Shown here: piece after piece, positions 51,818 through 62,974 of the stretch | Layout: every line of letters begins with the position of its first letter | Position numbering within the stretch: position 1 is the stretch's first letter | Assembly: GCF_000150955.2 (NCBI RefSeq) | Contig: NC_011670.1 | Span: 960,787 to 1,024,786, forward strand | Origin: Phaeodactylum tricornutum CCAP 1055/1 | Lineage: Eukaryota; Bacillariophyta; Bacillariophyceae; Surirellales; Neidiaceae | Direction: 5' to 3' | DNA: 64,000 nt | Translations under genes and position numbers: made by a program | The notes under the pieces: generated by a model | Seen by the model: the letters and a program-made list of their open reading frames with translations, nothing else | Told to the model about the DNA's origin: nothing | Database searches by the model: none

Positions 51818-52972
51818 TCAGAACATAGGACCACTTTCATTGTCATCATCATCACCATTGTCGTGTTCATCAGGACCATCATTTTCTACCGTATCGTCTT
51901 CTTCTTCGCCCATCCGATTGGGATCGTCCGTATTGATTTCGTCGTCCGGTCCAGACGAATTTTCAACGTCAGGCCAGGGTGACCGTGAGGCCTCAACTAC
52001 CGAGGTAATGGCTGGCTTACTGGCCACTTTTGTTTTCTTGCTGCTACGACTTGGAGCTACAGCGCTCGATATTTTACTGTATCGTATTGTTTTGCGCTTT
52101 CCCATCAACGTAATAGGGACCACACCCTTCAGCAAAAGGGTATCGCGACCGTCCGATTGGGAGGGCGCCAGGTACAAACGAGGTATCCATTTCGTCGAGC
52201 TGGTGTCGCTCAAGAAAACTTTTTCGAGTTCATCCACTGCGTGATTAATATTGGATTCCAATTTCCAAGCCCCCGCCTTTTTGTACTGTCGCTTTTCGAG
52301 ATCGGAAACTCCGTGAAAAGCACGAATAAGTGGTTGCCCATCAAAGACGTTCAAACTCAAAAAATGTAAAGCCGCCATAGTAATTTCCTTGGCATCCATG
52401 CAAGCAGGTACGCACCCAGGAGGAACCGCAAGACAACATGATTTGATCAGGGTCCGTGCGGATATGGGATCTTCTGTGATTTCGAACTGTTGGAGAATGC
52501 TACCCAGAAAGGAAAGCTTGTGTTCTTTCGCCAAACTCAAAATCTCTTCTTCCGACATGCCCATTTCAATTAAACGGTAACGATCCTGTTTTCTGTTCTG
52601 AGGAAATAGAATGGTGTTCTCGTCATCGCCAAGCTGATGGTATTTCTTCAAGAGAGATTGTAGAATGCTTTGGGCAGAAACGGAAAGTTTCTTAGTGACT
52701 CCAATGTCCGATTTTTCTTGCTCCAAGAACCGGGCCTGCAAGCGAGCGAACCCTCCCAGTGTGGAGAGCGGTGCGTGGCGACGAACATTATCTTTGCTTT
52801 GAGTAGTAGGCTCGGATTGTGAGTCGTCTTCGTCCTGATCTTCGTCGTTAGCGCCACGTCGAAAGCGGCGCTGGAAATCATCACGAGATTCAAGCGTCCG
52901 ATCCGCAGACGACGACGAATAGGTTTCGGGTCTCTGCTTCGACGAAACCAAATAATTTCCGCTGTTGTCCAT
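51818..52972 (-). CDS. Unrecognised protein with acidic C-terminus
   Basis: 384 aa from the ATG at 52972. The first 80 residues are Ser/Arg/Asp-rich (RTLESRDDFQRRFRRGAND; DEDQDEDDSQSEP). The middle is helical (LSVSAQSILQSLLKKYHQLG; SEEEILSLAKEHKLSFLGSI; ISARTLIKSCCLAVPPGC), followed by a basic stretch (SRSSKKTKVASKP) and a very acidic end (EEEDDTVENDGPDEHDNGD). The composition suggests a nuclear protein. I recognise no named domain. Frame and codon use look like a true gene. Confidence 0.68.
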   Translation of the reverse strand: MDNSGNYLVSSKQRPETYSSSSADRTLESRDDFQRRFRRGANDEDQDEDDSQSEPTTQSKDNVRRHAPLSTLGGFARLQARFLEQEKSDIGVTKKLSVSAQSILQSLLKKYHQLGDDENTILFPQNRKQDRYRLIEMGMSEEEILSLAKEHKLSFLGSILQQFEITEDPISARTLIKSCCLAVPPGCVPACMDAKEITMAALHFLSLNVFDGQPLIRAFHGVSDLEKRQYKKAGAWKLESNINHAVDELEKVFLSDTSSTKWIPRLYLAPSQSDGRDTLLLKGVVPITLMGKRKTIRYSKISSAVAPSRSSKKTKVASKPAITSVVEASRSPWPDVENSSGPDDEINTDDPNRMGEEEDDTVENDGPDEHDNGDDDDNESGPMF

Positions 52973-53449
52973 GGTACGAAGAATTAGTTGTCGTGCGCAG
53001 TTGTTGTTTTGCAAACAAGTTTGCCATGTTTCCAGAAAATCACGGGACGAGCTGCTTCATTTCACGCTCGAAGGCAACCCCGCCTTTGCCCCCCTTTGTT
53101 TTGCAGTCAACAGCGCGGGACTGCATCTACGTTCCCTCACTATTAAAAGTGCAGAAACCCAATACGAATAAATAGGTGGACTAAAATAGCGTTGACTGTG
53201 CGTCCACTCTTTTAACTTTCATGTACGTTGAACATTTCCTCATAGCGTTTCACGTGGAATGCAAAAAACAGGATGTAAAGATCGGCGCGACCTTCGTTCG
53301 ATTGATGTAATGGATTGTGTTATGTTACAGCTCGCCGAGAAATTCTGTATGGCTTTTGCATCAGCATTTCAGCCACACCGAAACAACGATCAGTCTATAG
53401 ACAGGGGCGGAAGTTCGGGCTCCTTGATTGTTGGAATTTTTCTTCTAAG
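52973..53449. promoter_or_regulatory. Divergent interval before the methyltransferase gene
   Basis: About 480 bp between divergent starts. Small plus-strand frames here (for example 52965-53171) have no family likeness. Nothing else seen. Confidence 0.35.
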
Positions 53450-55381
53450 ATGAGGTTCACCCGAGGTGCCTTTCTTTTCGTGACGGCGACCGCGGCGTTT
53501 TCGGAAGCCTTTGTGCCTCACTCAGTTCCAAAAGCTCCACCATTGATAATAGGGGGCATGATTAAAAAGATGCGTGCAGAGAAAGCCAAAAAGAATCAGC
53601 CGCTTGTAGAAGCCTCCGAAGCGGCAGAGGAATCTCCTGGTCTCAAGGTCGGCAAAGGGACCTGGAAATGGCCTGCTATTTGGCCCTACGACGCTTCCTT
53701 CTTTACACCAACGGCCGTGGCCGAAGCTCGCGCCAAGAAACAAAACCCAGCCGCCAGTATGAACGAAATGGCGAGCATGATGTCGGGAATTGCACAAGCG
53801 CCGGTCGCCAAAGAAGACGATGAGCAGGAAGAGTTCAACTTCGATCCTATCAAATACTGGGGAACCGATCAGGCAGAGACACGCACGGGTCTGGATCCGG
53901 AAGCGATCGACAAGCTGGAAGCGCATTATTCGTATTATTTACAAGACGGCATGTCTGTCTTGGAAATTGGCGCTGCCGAAGATTCATATTTGCCTGATAC
54001 TATAAAACCAAGTCGCCACGTGGGTGTTGGCGCGAGTGGACCCCTCATGAAGCTGAACCCTTCTCTGACCGATACCATGATCATCGATCTTAATAAAGTA
54101 GTTGAGGGCCGGGATGTCGACGACGATGACTTTCGCCGTTTGGCACAAGACCCTTTTGATGCCATCATCATGGCCAATACCGTCGACTACCTGACATCTC
54201 CTCGCGAAGTCTTCCGCAGCGCGTGGTATCTCTTGAAACCCGGTGGTATCATGATTGTCTCATTTAGCAGCAAAGAAGCGTCGAAGGACAAGTTCACACA
54301 CGCCCAAACGAAAATGTGGAGCGAGTACAACGACGACCAGCATATGTGGATCACAGGAAGTTTTTTCCAGTTTTCTGCCGCCGACGGGTGGGAATCCCTC
54401 ATGGGCTTTGATATTTCTCCCGAATCTGCCAAACAGGCCGATACGGGAGGTAATCCGCTTGAAACACTTCTGAATAAGGGTAAGGCGAACAATTTTTTTG
54501 TCGTACAGGCCGTAAAGGGATTTCAAGACGAACGAATTGACCCTGATAACGCCGAGCGTTCGATTCGTAGTCTCTGCTGGATGCTGCCTGTTTTGGAAGA
54601 GCGCGACAAGAATTTGCTGGTACCGCGACTCGCTCGTTCAATAGAAACGGCTGAGTCGAGCGAAGTTAAGGACGCGATTGAACGCAACATTGCCCATCTT
54701 CCGAAAATTTACGAAGCTCTGATAAAAATGGACCAGTTCGCCTTTACATTTGGAATGCAAGCCCAAATGGCTGCAGACTTGGTTAGCAACCCCGATTTTA
54801 GTGCTACAGAAGAAGAGATAAACGCATTGAAGCAGGGTCTTGGATTGCGCACACCAAGCGAAGAATTCTGGAAACCAATCGGACAAAATACCGCAAATTT
54901 ACCAATCGAAGAACGGATCAACCTACTTGCTTACATTGTTCCATGCTTTGGATCGAACTGTGCCTCTCAAAAAGAGGCACTAGACGCCTTCGTCACAGGG
55001 ATGAAGCCGACTTTCGCAGCAATCCGTTCTAAATGTCCAGAAATGAATGAGGCTGACGTGCAATTGCTTGGGACGGAGCTCTTGGCCGCCGAAGTGCTTA
55101 ACCCGGGCCGATCAACTCGGGAAGAATATGCATCGTGGTTAGCTGCATTTTCGGCGGAAGAGCTTGTAGAGATGTTGGAAGAACGGAAACTGATCCGCGT
55201 CGACGCCAAAGAAGAATTATCCGCATACAAAGAGGCAAGGGCAGAACGAGAACGGGAACGGGCTGAATTCAAAAGGCTCATGGACGAGCAAATTGATTCT
55301 GCGAGACAAAAACGCTCGATGATTTTCAATCCCAAAACGCAAAAAATGGAAAAGTTCGATAATCCAAACAAGAAAAAGTAG
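53450..55381 (+). CDS. Plastid-targeted SAM-dependent methyltransferase with helical C-terminal half
   Basis: 643 aa from the ATG at 53450. The presequence RGAFLFVTATAAFSEA followed by FVPHS is a signal peptide with an ASAF-like Phe at +1, the diatom plastid signal. Residues about 180-360 form a class I methyltransferase: MSVLEIGAAEDSYLPDTI (SAM-binding motif I), FDAIIMANTVDYLTSPREVF (motif IV area), YLLKPGGIMIVSFSSKEASK. This pattern is like bacterial/cyanobacterial-type small-molecule methyltransferases. The C-terminal 300 residues are charged helices ending in a Lys-rich tail (NPNKKK) of unknown function. Substrate not predictable; might act on a quinone, pigment or protein. The start 45 codons upstream in the same frame is not used. 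Confidence 0.83.
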   Translation: MRFTRGAFLFVTATAAFSEAFVPHSVPKAPPLIIGGMIKKMRAEKAKKNQPLVEASEAAEESPGLKVGKGTWKWPAIWPYDASFFTPTAVAEARAKKQNPAASMNEMASMMSGIAQAPVAKEDDEQEEFNFDPIKYWGTDQAETRTGLDPEAIDKLEAHYSYYLQDGMSVLEIGAAEDSYLPDTIKPSRHVGVGASGPLMKLNPSLTDTMIIDLNKVVEGRDVDDDDFRRLAQDPFDAIIMANTVDYLTSPREVFRSAWYLLKPGGIMIVSFSSKEASKDKFTHAQTKMWSEYNDDQHMWITGSFFQFSAADGWESLMGFDISPESAKQADTGGNPLETLLNKGKANNFFVVQAVKGFQDERIDPDNAERSIRSLCWMLPVLEERDKNLLVPRLARSIETAESSEVKDAIERNIAHLPKIYEALIKMDQFAFTFGMQAQMAADLVSNPDFSATEEEINALKQGLGLRTPSEEFWKPIGQNTANLPIEERINLLAYIVPCFGSNCASQKEALDAFVTGMKPTFAAIRSKCPEMNEADVQLLGTELLAAEVLNPGRSTREEYASWLAAFSAEELVEMLEERKLIRVDAKEELSAYKEARAERERERAEFKRLMDEQIDSARQKRSMIFNPKTQKMEKFDNPNKKK

Positions 55382-56377
55382 AAATCCACGCGAAGATTTA
55401 ACGGGTTGAGGTAGCGGAGATGCGTCTACCGCTAGCTCGTTCTTTTGAAGTCCAGGTTTTCCAATCTCAGAAATAAATGTGCCCTTCTTGGATGGTGAAA
55501 GAGTGACTACCAATCGAGACAGGACTTTTTACTAATGAAAAAGTTGTTGATACATGTAGGGAGAAAGAAAGTTAGGTTCCACGCGGGTTTTATGTAATCC
55601 CAAAACTGTTGCATGCACGTCTATCACCATTTTGGCAGAGCCTTCTCGAGTGTTTCACCATCAAACTCTTTCTTTTTGGTTGGAAATCTTTGCATTTCTG
55701 TGAGGTCGATAGCTCTTTTTGGATTTGATTTGTTGAAAGTGAATACATAGATAATTATAAGAAGAACATGCCAACATCCGACACGGCATGCTCTATATGA
55801 TACTCATAGGCGAGTAAGCCGTCCTTTTAGCTTTAGTGCGCAGCCTGATTTGATGATATAATCTGCTGACAAAAGCAAAGGCAAAGAGATCCATGATATA
55901 GGATTTCAACATACTTTTAAAATCAACTGTAAATTGTTTGTGTAAATTACAATATTGTCATTAGATACTCCACACTCCAAAAAGATTACTTATGAAATCT
56001 CGGATTTGGGCTTTGAAGTTGAAAGCGGTGTGATAAGGCCCGAACTGGGAATTTCCTCCATAGAAAAGATCACAACCTTACTCACGGAATTTCCTTCACT
56101 GTCAATTTACGAAAAAATCACGACGTCACTACCAGACAAGTTGCGACAAAATCTAGCGTGAGAGAAACACGTGGCCAATAAATGTCTTAGTCTTAAAAGG
56201 ACCTTCTTTTTGAGTTCTTTATGTTCATTTTTAGAAAACCACCCGGAAAGCGGCGAAAGTAGGACTACCCCTTGACCAGTCAAAAACCTCGAATTAGTCC
56301 AAAAACAAAACGCGCGAGTCCTGGTCATCTCAAGGGGAAACTCACGCACACGTAGCGTCCGATATTCATCGCCGACC
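55382..56377. other. Intergenic interval between methyltransferase and zinc-array gene
   Basis: About 1 kb, AT-rich. An open plus-strand stretch ending at 56161 (ISDLGFEVESGVIRPELGIS, SIYEKITTSLPDKLRQNLA) lacks an ATG start and a family; it could be a small exon of unknown gene or chance. TTCACTGTCA is at about 56095-56104. Confidence 0.35.
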
Positions 56378-59300
56378 ATGGACCCCGAACGTGTACGAGC
56401 GTATCTTCAGGTCGCATGCGCTGGATTGGGATATGATATTGGCGAAGTTTGGTGGACCGCAAACGAAAACGGATCATCTACTGTCGCCGCAATCGGTAAG
56501 GCAGAACAAGCCGTGCGAATCCATTTTTCTTTCGTTACTGCTTCTTACTATGAAGACGGAAGTGTGACGCAAAAAAAATTGTTTCCCACGCATGTGAACC
56601 ATTTTGATTGGATTTATATTTGTCTCGAAAGAGGAGGTCCATTAATGGTTCCACATTTGCGACCTGACCACGACTTATCACATCTTTCCTCAACTGTTTT
56701 CAGAAGAACCTCGGGACGAAGGCGATAACGCGTTGGTTCAGCATGATAAGAAAAGGCTTCGTTTCGTACAGCTTTACACCTCCAAGTCCTACGAGAACAG
56801 GAGGTCCGAATTGCTCAAACCTCCTGATTGTGAGAAAGATGAGGACGACGACAGTGATGTGATGAACGGAGCTTTGCGAAGTAGCATTAGCACGGAAAAT
56901 CTAGAGCAACACGTGTTATCTCCTCGGTTGGTGGATGCGATATCGCAGACTGCTCAGGTTGTATGGGCGAACACGAAGAAAGAAGAGGGACTTACTGGAC
57001 GTTCAGACATTCGGTTACAAACTGCTGTCGGTATGCCCGTCGCGATGGACAGTAGGGGAAATATGTGTATCGTACTAATGTTCTCTCCAAACAACGTCCA
57101 AAGCACGGATGATGCAATGGAATATTTGCAATCTATTAGTCAGAGTGCCACCTCTTCATCTATTCCATGCCTACTACCCGTGTTTGACTCAAATCTGAGT
57201 AACATGAAGCAACTACCTCCGTCGCAACATGAGGTTGTTCCTCATCCGGACGCCAGTTCACTAGGGGAAGGTGTGACCGCACGCTTTGTGTCCCTTGACG
57301 ATACCCATACGCGAGAAGATTACAATGGATCACCGGTCTCGGACGAACCTGAAGTGCATTGCAAGCATGAGCTTTCAACAGCACCAAAGGATACGTTCGG
57401 GATTCCTATGCTACCGTCGTTTGCGGAGTTTGGCGGCCCGGAAGATTCGAACTTGGACGTTTTCGACGAAGCTTCGTATGGTATTTGGTCAACGATTATG
57501 GAAACCTTGAGAGAAAGCTCCAATGATTTGAATGAAAATGGAAACGATGATGTAGAGGTAGATTTGAACAACGAAAGTGGATTGATTGTCGGGGAAGAAA
57601 ATCAAATCAATGCTAGCCGCACTTTGGGAAAACCGAGGGATAAAGCCATCGCAGAAGCACGCAAAGAACGCTTGGAAGAATTTTGCAGCGCCTTCTTGGA
57701 AATGTCAGTTTTTGATCTTGCGGACGTATGGGCAACGGCAGATGACGAATACCCGGAGTGCTTACAACATGTTATGTCTGTGACCAGTACGACAACAAAT
57801 GAGCTTTTGAACGATTTTGTGGATGTTTCACGGACTACCGTTATCACAGGCTGGAGTGGTGCCGTTGGCCAAGCCTTTTCTTCCGGGAATCCTGTTTGGA
57901 GTGCTAACACCACTGTGTTTGTGGATTCTGATCGATGTGAGGTGTTTAGCTCTTCAAAAATTCAGACCGTACTCGCCGTACCAGTGTTTTCTGGAAAGAA
58001 CATCTTTCCAACGTGCGTTGTCGCATGCTACTCGCTTGTTCGATCTGCGTCTGTCCCATTCGTTCTTCGTTTTGTCCAACAAGCGTTACGTCTTCTTTGG
58101 GACGGCCTTGACCAAGTCGAGCCTCACGAAAGCGTCGGAAAGAAAATTTGGAAAGAAGTTGCTCCTGCCGACCTCGGGGAAATGGCAGCCGATCTTGAGA
58201 TGCAGCAGCACTTCATGTCGAAAAAGAGGCCGCGCGACTCTAACCGTCGACTTTCAATCGATTTGGACGATCCTGTAACTGGATCTCTAGTTACACAGCT
58301 TCAGTCCGTCAGTTTACCCAACGATGAAGGGGTCATAGTTCCGCTTCAGCTTGCAGATTCTGTTCCTAACAAGTCAAAACCGGCGGTTCATATCCAGGCT
58401 TTACAAAATCATTTATGTGAAGCTGTGAGATCTGTCGGCGAAGCAGTTCGTTTCCGGAACGACCATGTTAGTACTAATGCACTGGGGACGAAACGAGCAC
58501 ATATCATGGGACCGGTGGGTACGGGTGGATTGCCTGTTCCTCAGCCACTTCACATGCCCAAGCCCCTACCAACACAAGTTGTTGGTCCCGTAGGCGTGCG
58601 CCCTGTGTGTTCTGCTAGTCCTCGACCGTCAGTACCGCAGCCGATTACATCTCCAGAAGCTCACTATCAGAACGGAAATTACCAATCTTTCTTGATTTCA
58701 CAGCAACAGGTAGTTTCCAAAGTGTTAAATCCATCCGTTTATTCAATGAATGACGCATGTGTTGCCCCAAATGGAATACACCCAAGGCAAAATGGATTCT
58801 GTGTCGCAACTACTGCCCATCTACCTGGTTCTAAGCTTTGTCGTATTGACGGATGCCAAAGTACAGCCGTCTCTCGTCGCCCATACTGCGTAGAGCACAG
58901 TGGGAATCGCCTATGTGAACATGCCGAGTGTGGCAAATGCGCACAGGGATCAACCCGCTTCTGCATTGCCCATGGTGGCGGCCGCCGCTGTACATTTCCT
59001 GGATGCGATAAAGGCGCCCGTGACAAGTTCTTCTGTGCAGCGCACGGCGGTGGCAAGCGCTGTAGAGTGGATGGTTGCTCGAAATCCGCAGTTGGTGGCT
59101 CAAAACTCTGTACAGCGCACGGTGGAGGGCGTCGTTGCTCTATCGAAGGTTGCGACAAATCGGCTCAATCGTCAACTCAATATTGTGTCAAGCACGGTGG
59201 CGGCAAGAAATGTTCCCAGAAAGGATGCGAAAAAGTAGCTCGTGGTCGTACCCAATTTTGCGCAGCTCATGGAGGTGGCGTTCGTTGTAAACTGGATGGA

Positions 59301-59462
59301 TGCAATCGCGTTGCGATAGGCAAACTTCAGCTTTGCCGTGCTCATGGGGGTGGAGCGCGGCCGAAGAAAAGGACAGTGTCAAGTCTGGCCAAACATCAGG
59401 TGATGTTTATGAAACAAAATGTCCCTTCCGAGATTTCGTCGGATCACCTCACGAGTGTGTAG
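56378..59462 (+). CDS. Two-GAF-like domain protein with WRKY19-like zinc array, 2 exons
   Basis: Exons 56378-56495 and 56704-59462 (958 aa); a 208-nt phase 1 intron. An N-terminal GAF-like segment begins MDPERVRAYLQVACAGLGYD and runs to about residue 190. A second one lies at about 325-490 (FLEMSVFDLADVWATAD, VITGWSGAVGQAFSSGNPV, IQTVLAVPVFSGKNIFP). A flexible, Pro-rich stretch follows. The end (about 750-925) has seven repeats of about 24 residues, C-x4-C-x3-A-x7-C-x2-H-GGG (for example RRCTFPGCDKGARDKFFCAA). This is the WRKY19-like zinc-finger array found in algal and oomycete proteins and thought to bind DNA or protein. GAF domains sense small molecules or redox. It may be a signal-responsive regulator in the nucleus; that is inference. 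Confidence 0.85.
58830..59360 (+). repeat. Seven-fold 72-75 bp coding repeat (HGGG zinc array)
   Basis: Within the preceding gene, seven tandem units of 24-25 codons each encode the motif C-x4-C ... C-x2-H. The first ends HSGN, the next six end HGGG. Nucleotide identity between units is only moderate, so the array looks old rather than freshly expanded. Confidence 0.85.
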
Positions 59463-59741
59463 GTTTTAACATTTTACGCTAGTGGTGCAATCATTTTTGA
59501 ACAAATGCATATTTTTGATTGGCATGATGCTTTACTGTTTATGTAAAAAGGTTAATATAAACCCTAATTTATAGATTTTCAGGAGAATTTTCTCTGTCAG
59601 GGAAGCGAAGCCCGCTGCTGAATTCTCAACACGAGTTCAAAGAATGTTAACGCAATTTTCTGAAATTTCGCGAGTCAGTTGTGCTGGAGCGAGCCTCTAC
59701 TCTCATATTCCAAAATTTTCCTGTACCATCCCAGACACGAG

Positions 59742-60977
59742 ATGAGTAAGGACCAGCGCGTAGAAGGATTGATTGGTGCTCCTCGTCGCTATATTTTCAA
59801 CGATACAGATATGCAAAGATTTCGGCAATCGCAAGCGAAAGAGGAACTTTTACGAGTGACTGAGGCAATGGGCAAGGCGTGTAGCAGTTGCTCTTTGTAT
59901 GTTTATAATCCGGAAGATCCTCTCAACGGATTAACTCCATCAATAGCTTCCCTTCATGGTTCGTTGACAGGTATGCTACAGTGGCTCTTGGACTTCCCGC
60001 CATCAAATCGCTCACAAGCAAGATTTGGAAACCCTATGTTTCGGATGTGGCACAAAAGACTTGTCGAGCGTAGTGTCAATGTGGTTTATACTATTCTTAG
60101 AGTGCAAAAGGAATACCCAGGTAGGGGAAACTTTAACAAAGAGGTGTTACAATCTGCTTCGAAACGCGGTCTCGCCGCTATTGATCAAGTAAAGGAGATT
60201 GAAAGCATTACCGAACAGAATGATCGGGACATCGTGATTGAGTTGATTGCCTATTTCCAAGCCGCCTTTGGTCACGAGGTTCGTCTAGATTATGGCACTG
60301 GTCACGAATGCTCCTTTCAAGTCTTTTTGTTTGTGCTTTGCAAATTAGGATGTTTCGGTTCGACCACTGATGTGCCACCTTCCGCTGAACACCTCAAAGC
60401 GACAACAATATCGATATGGAGTGCTTACCTTTCGTTGACTAGACAAGTACAAACCGATTATATGCTCGAACCCGCAGGATCTCATGGTGTTTGGGGTCTA
60501 GACGACTATCACTGTCTTCCCTTCTACTTTGGCGCGTGTCAGATGCAAAGCGATGGTCTCGACTATAGGCCTGACAGTATCCATGACAATTCTTTGTTGG
60601 AGAGAGAACGCAACTCGCTTTTGTATTTTGGTTGCATTCGTTACATCAAATCTCTCAAAAAGGGCGCACCTTTTTACGAGCATTCACCGATGCTAAACGA
60701 TATCAGCAACCTGCTGAGTTGGGCGAAGGTGGCATCGGGTCTTTTACGGCTGTTCGAAGGCGAGGTTCTGGACAAAAGGCAAGTTGTTCAGCACTTTGTC
60801 TTCAAGAACCTATTCACAGCGGACTGGAATCCATCACAGACCTACGGCCAAAAGGCCCCGTCCGAGACATTCCGCTCACTGGCTGTTGCTGTGCCACTGG
60901 CGCGGACGCCAAAGGCGGATTGTGAAGGTGGAGAGAGCGATATGGCACCAACGAAAGCTCCCTGGGCTAAGAATTAA
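59742..60977 (+). CDS. PTPA: PP2A activator PTPA (phosphotyrosyl phosphatase activator)
   Basis: 411 aa, one exon, ATG at 59742. Family signatures: PRRYIFNDTDMQRFRQSQA, GNPMFRMWHKRLVER, VRLDYGTGHECSFQVFLFVL, LEPAGSHGVWGLDDYHCLPF, and LSWAKVASGLLRLFEGEVL then VVQHFVFKNLFTADWNP. This is the PTPA/Rrd family, a peptidyl-prolyl isomerase-like activator that helps assemble active protein phosphatase 2A with ATP/Mg in cytosol and nucleus. All family blocks are intact. The last 50 residues are an extra, poorly conserved tail. Confidence 0.96.
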   Translation: MSKDQRVEGLIGAPRRYIFNDTDMQRFRQSQAKEELLRVTEAMGKACSSCSLYVYNPEDPLNGLTPSIASLHGSLTGMLQWLLDFPPSNRSQARFGNPMFRMWHKRLVERSVNVVYTILRVQKEYPGRGNFNKEVLQSASKRGLAAIDQVKEIESITEQNDRDIVIELIAYFQAAFGHEVRLDYGTGHECSFQVFLFVLCKLGCFGSTTDVPPSAEHLKATTISIWSAYLSLTRQVQTDYMLEPAGSHGVWGLDDYHCLPFYFGACQMQSDGLDYRPDSIHDNSLLERERNSLLYFGCIRYIKSLKKGAPFYEHSPMLNDISNLLSWAKVASGLLRLFEGEVLDKRQVVQHFVFKNLFTADWNPSQTYGQKAPSETFRSLAVAVPLARTPKADCEGGESDMAPTKAPWAKN

Positions 60978-62025
60978 TTGTCCCTGACCTCTTCAGAAGT
61001 AAGATCGAAGGCCCGCCTTGCACAAATAAATGGTTGCTGTGCAATCGTATCTAGTTGGTGCCTTTTCAATAATTTGAGTGTAGAACAGATTTTGCAAAGG
61101 ACCGCAATCAATACTATGCGATTATGTTCTGAAATGACGAACAATTCGATTCATATTTATTGTAAGCGGTTTAGTGCTGGATGGTTGTTGGTGATGTTGC
61201 AATCGCGCGCTGGCTAGTCAAAATAGGGTGGAATGGTTTGTAAGCAATGAATTTGTGGGCAAGGGATGATACTTCTTAGGAATAGCATGCTCTGATCAGC
61301 CACAATAGGAATACAAGCGTCAGCTGTGACCGATTTGGCTGGTACCAAAAACTGACGACGTAGTGCACGGTCTCAAATCCTGCAACACGGCGTGTATTGT
61401 CGGTTCGAAAATGCCCAAAAAGCGCCCACCGGGTTGATTTTCTCCGTTCTTCACAGCTAGAAAGGATGCCTCTCCAGAATAATCTTTGGTCTGTTAGTGC
61501 ACTAACAATAAGAGATGCTGCTTCTTAATTAGTGATTGCAAGCTATAATCATGAAGGTGACTCCAATACTACTTTCAAAATCATTTACACATATTCTTAA
61601 ATACATCTTACGAAAACCAATGAGTGAAATTTATAGGTACTCTGTTAATCTCACCGTAGTGGATACGTAGGTCCATATTTACAGTACATTCCATACAGGA
61701 CGTGATGATACGCAACACAAGATTAAATTATACGGGCTGTGACATATTACCTATGTCACATCACCAGATCCACTACCACTGGATTTGCTCAGTCCCCTCA
61801 CATTATTATTCGTAACTCAGAATGATAAGGTGACCAAACAATCCGTCCAGCATCTGGAATCACGACCAAATCCATGATCAACAAATAAATCGACAACCGT
61901 CTTTAAAAACAAATATAAAAATCATATCCACGTTGTAATAATGCTCACAGAAACCCACTCTTGTATTGCAATTCCGCATGGTGGGAGGTACAATGCTTCT
62001 TCCAAAGCAAGGGACCCAAATAAAG
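60978..62025. other. Gene-poor spacer between PTPA and the retrotransposon fragment
   Basis: About 1 kb, AT-rich, with no gene. The right part (about 61.5-62.0 kb) is where the 3' end or LTR of the minus-strand copia fragment would be expected. A perfect 8-bp hairpin occurs at 61738-61760. I could not delimit an LTR. Confidence 0.4.
61738..61760. repeat. Short perfect inverted repeat, TGTGACAT/ATGTCACA
   Basis: Eight-base arms (61738-61745 and 61753-61760) separated by seven bases. Copia LTRs often carry TG...CA ends; this may belong to the LTR of the nearby minus-strand element, but the boundary cannot be fixed here. Confidence 0.5.
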
Positions 62026-62791
62026 TCAATACAAGATCCTCGAAACTAATTCTTGAATCCGATGACCATCCAAATTCTTTGTTAGCAAATCCGCTAAGTT
62101 CGTCTTGGTACTCTCATGAGCAATCCGAATGATATCGGCCGCGCACAATTCTCTCACACAATGATAGCAAATGCTAACATGTTTCTTCTTCAAAACCGAC
62201 TCCGATCGCGACGCATTGGTAACTACTGATTGATTGTCCCCCGTTTGCCGGTCCATGTAGAGGCAAACCCATCATTCAAAGTTTGTACTGCAAACCAATC
62301 AGTAGCTCTGTTGCAATCTTCATTGCAACAAATTCCAAACCAAATGTAGACGTTTCCACAGTGTTCTGTCGCTTCGAAAACCATATCACCGGTGCCTTGT
62401 TCACAAATATCAAAACACCTGTTCTCGAACAACGCGTCACCTGATTGCCCGCATGATCGGCATCAACAAAAGTATTCATCTGAAATTCCTTACCACGAGG
62501 CTCTGGCATATTACCCGGAATCGGTTCTTTTGCATCGGGATAGAAATCCTGCCAAAATTTGTCTTTCCACGAAATAAATGTATTGTCAAAAAGAACTTTA
62601 GATTGTCCATGTACCTTCAGATATTCAAATATGTGAAACACTTGATCCAAATGTCCCTCCCTGGGCTGAGCAAGATATTGCAACAGCATTGACACTTGCG
62701 CAAAGATATCAATCCGCCCCAATTCAACTGCCCATTGCAAGATTCCAATTAGGTTCTGGTAATAGTTAGCTTTGTCCGCTCCCAATGTCAA
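62026..62791 (-). mobile_element. Decayed Ty1/copia pol fragment (RT end and RNase H)
   Basis: Minus-strand frames 62791-62276 and 62256-62026 together cover the end of a copia-type polyprotein. The first has the RT-connection YYQNLIGILQWAVELGRIDI and then the RNase H start FVDADHAGNQVTRCSRTGVL, continuing AVIWFSKRQ-like PVIWFSKRQNTVETSTFGLE. The second has KKKHVSICYHCVRELCAADI and STKTNLADLLTKNLDG, the typical copia C-terminus. Between them a stop and a frameshift break the frame, so it cannot make an active protein. Gag, integrase and most of RT are missing upstream (higher coordinates). The element type resembles diatom CoDi copia families. Confidence 0.85.
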
Positions 62792-62974
62792 CTGGAAAGT
62801 TGTTTTTGAGTACCGCCTCGCGCGATTGCGCGCATGCCTTGAGTCACGGCACCCAAGGCAAGCCGACCAAAACTAATCTTGTGTGTTTGGTCACAGATTG
62901 CAAGACTGATTGTTTTGGATTGGTGACTGGACAGTTGAATGTCCAAAAACATCATGTGACTGTTTTGGGTCTCG

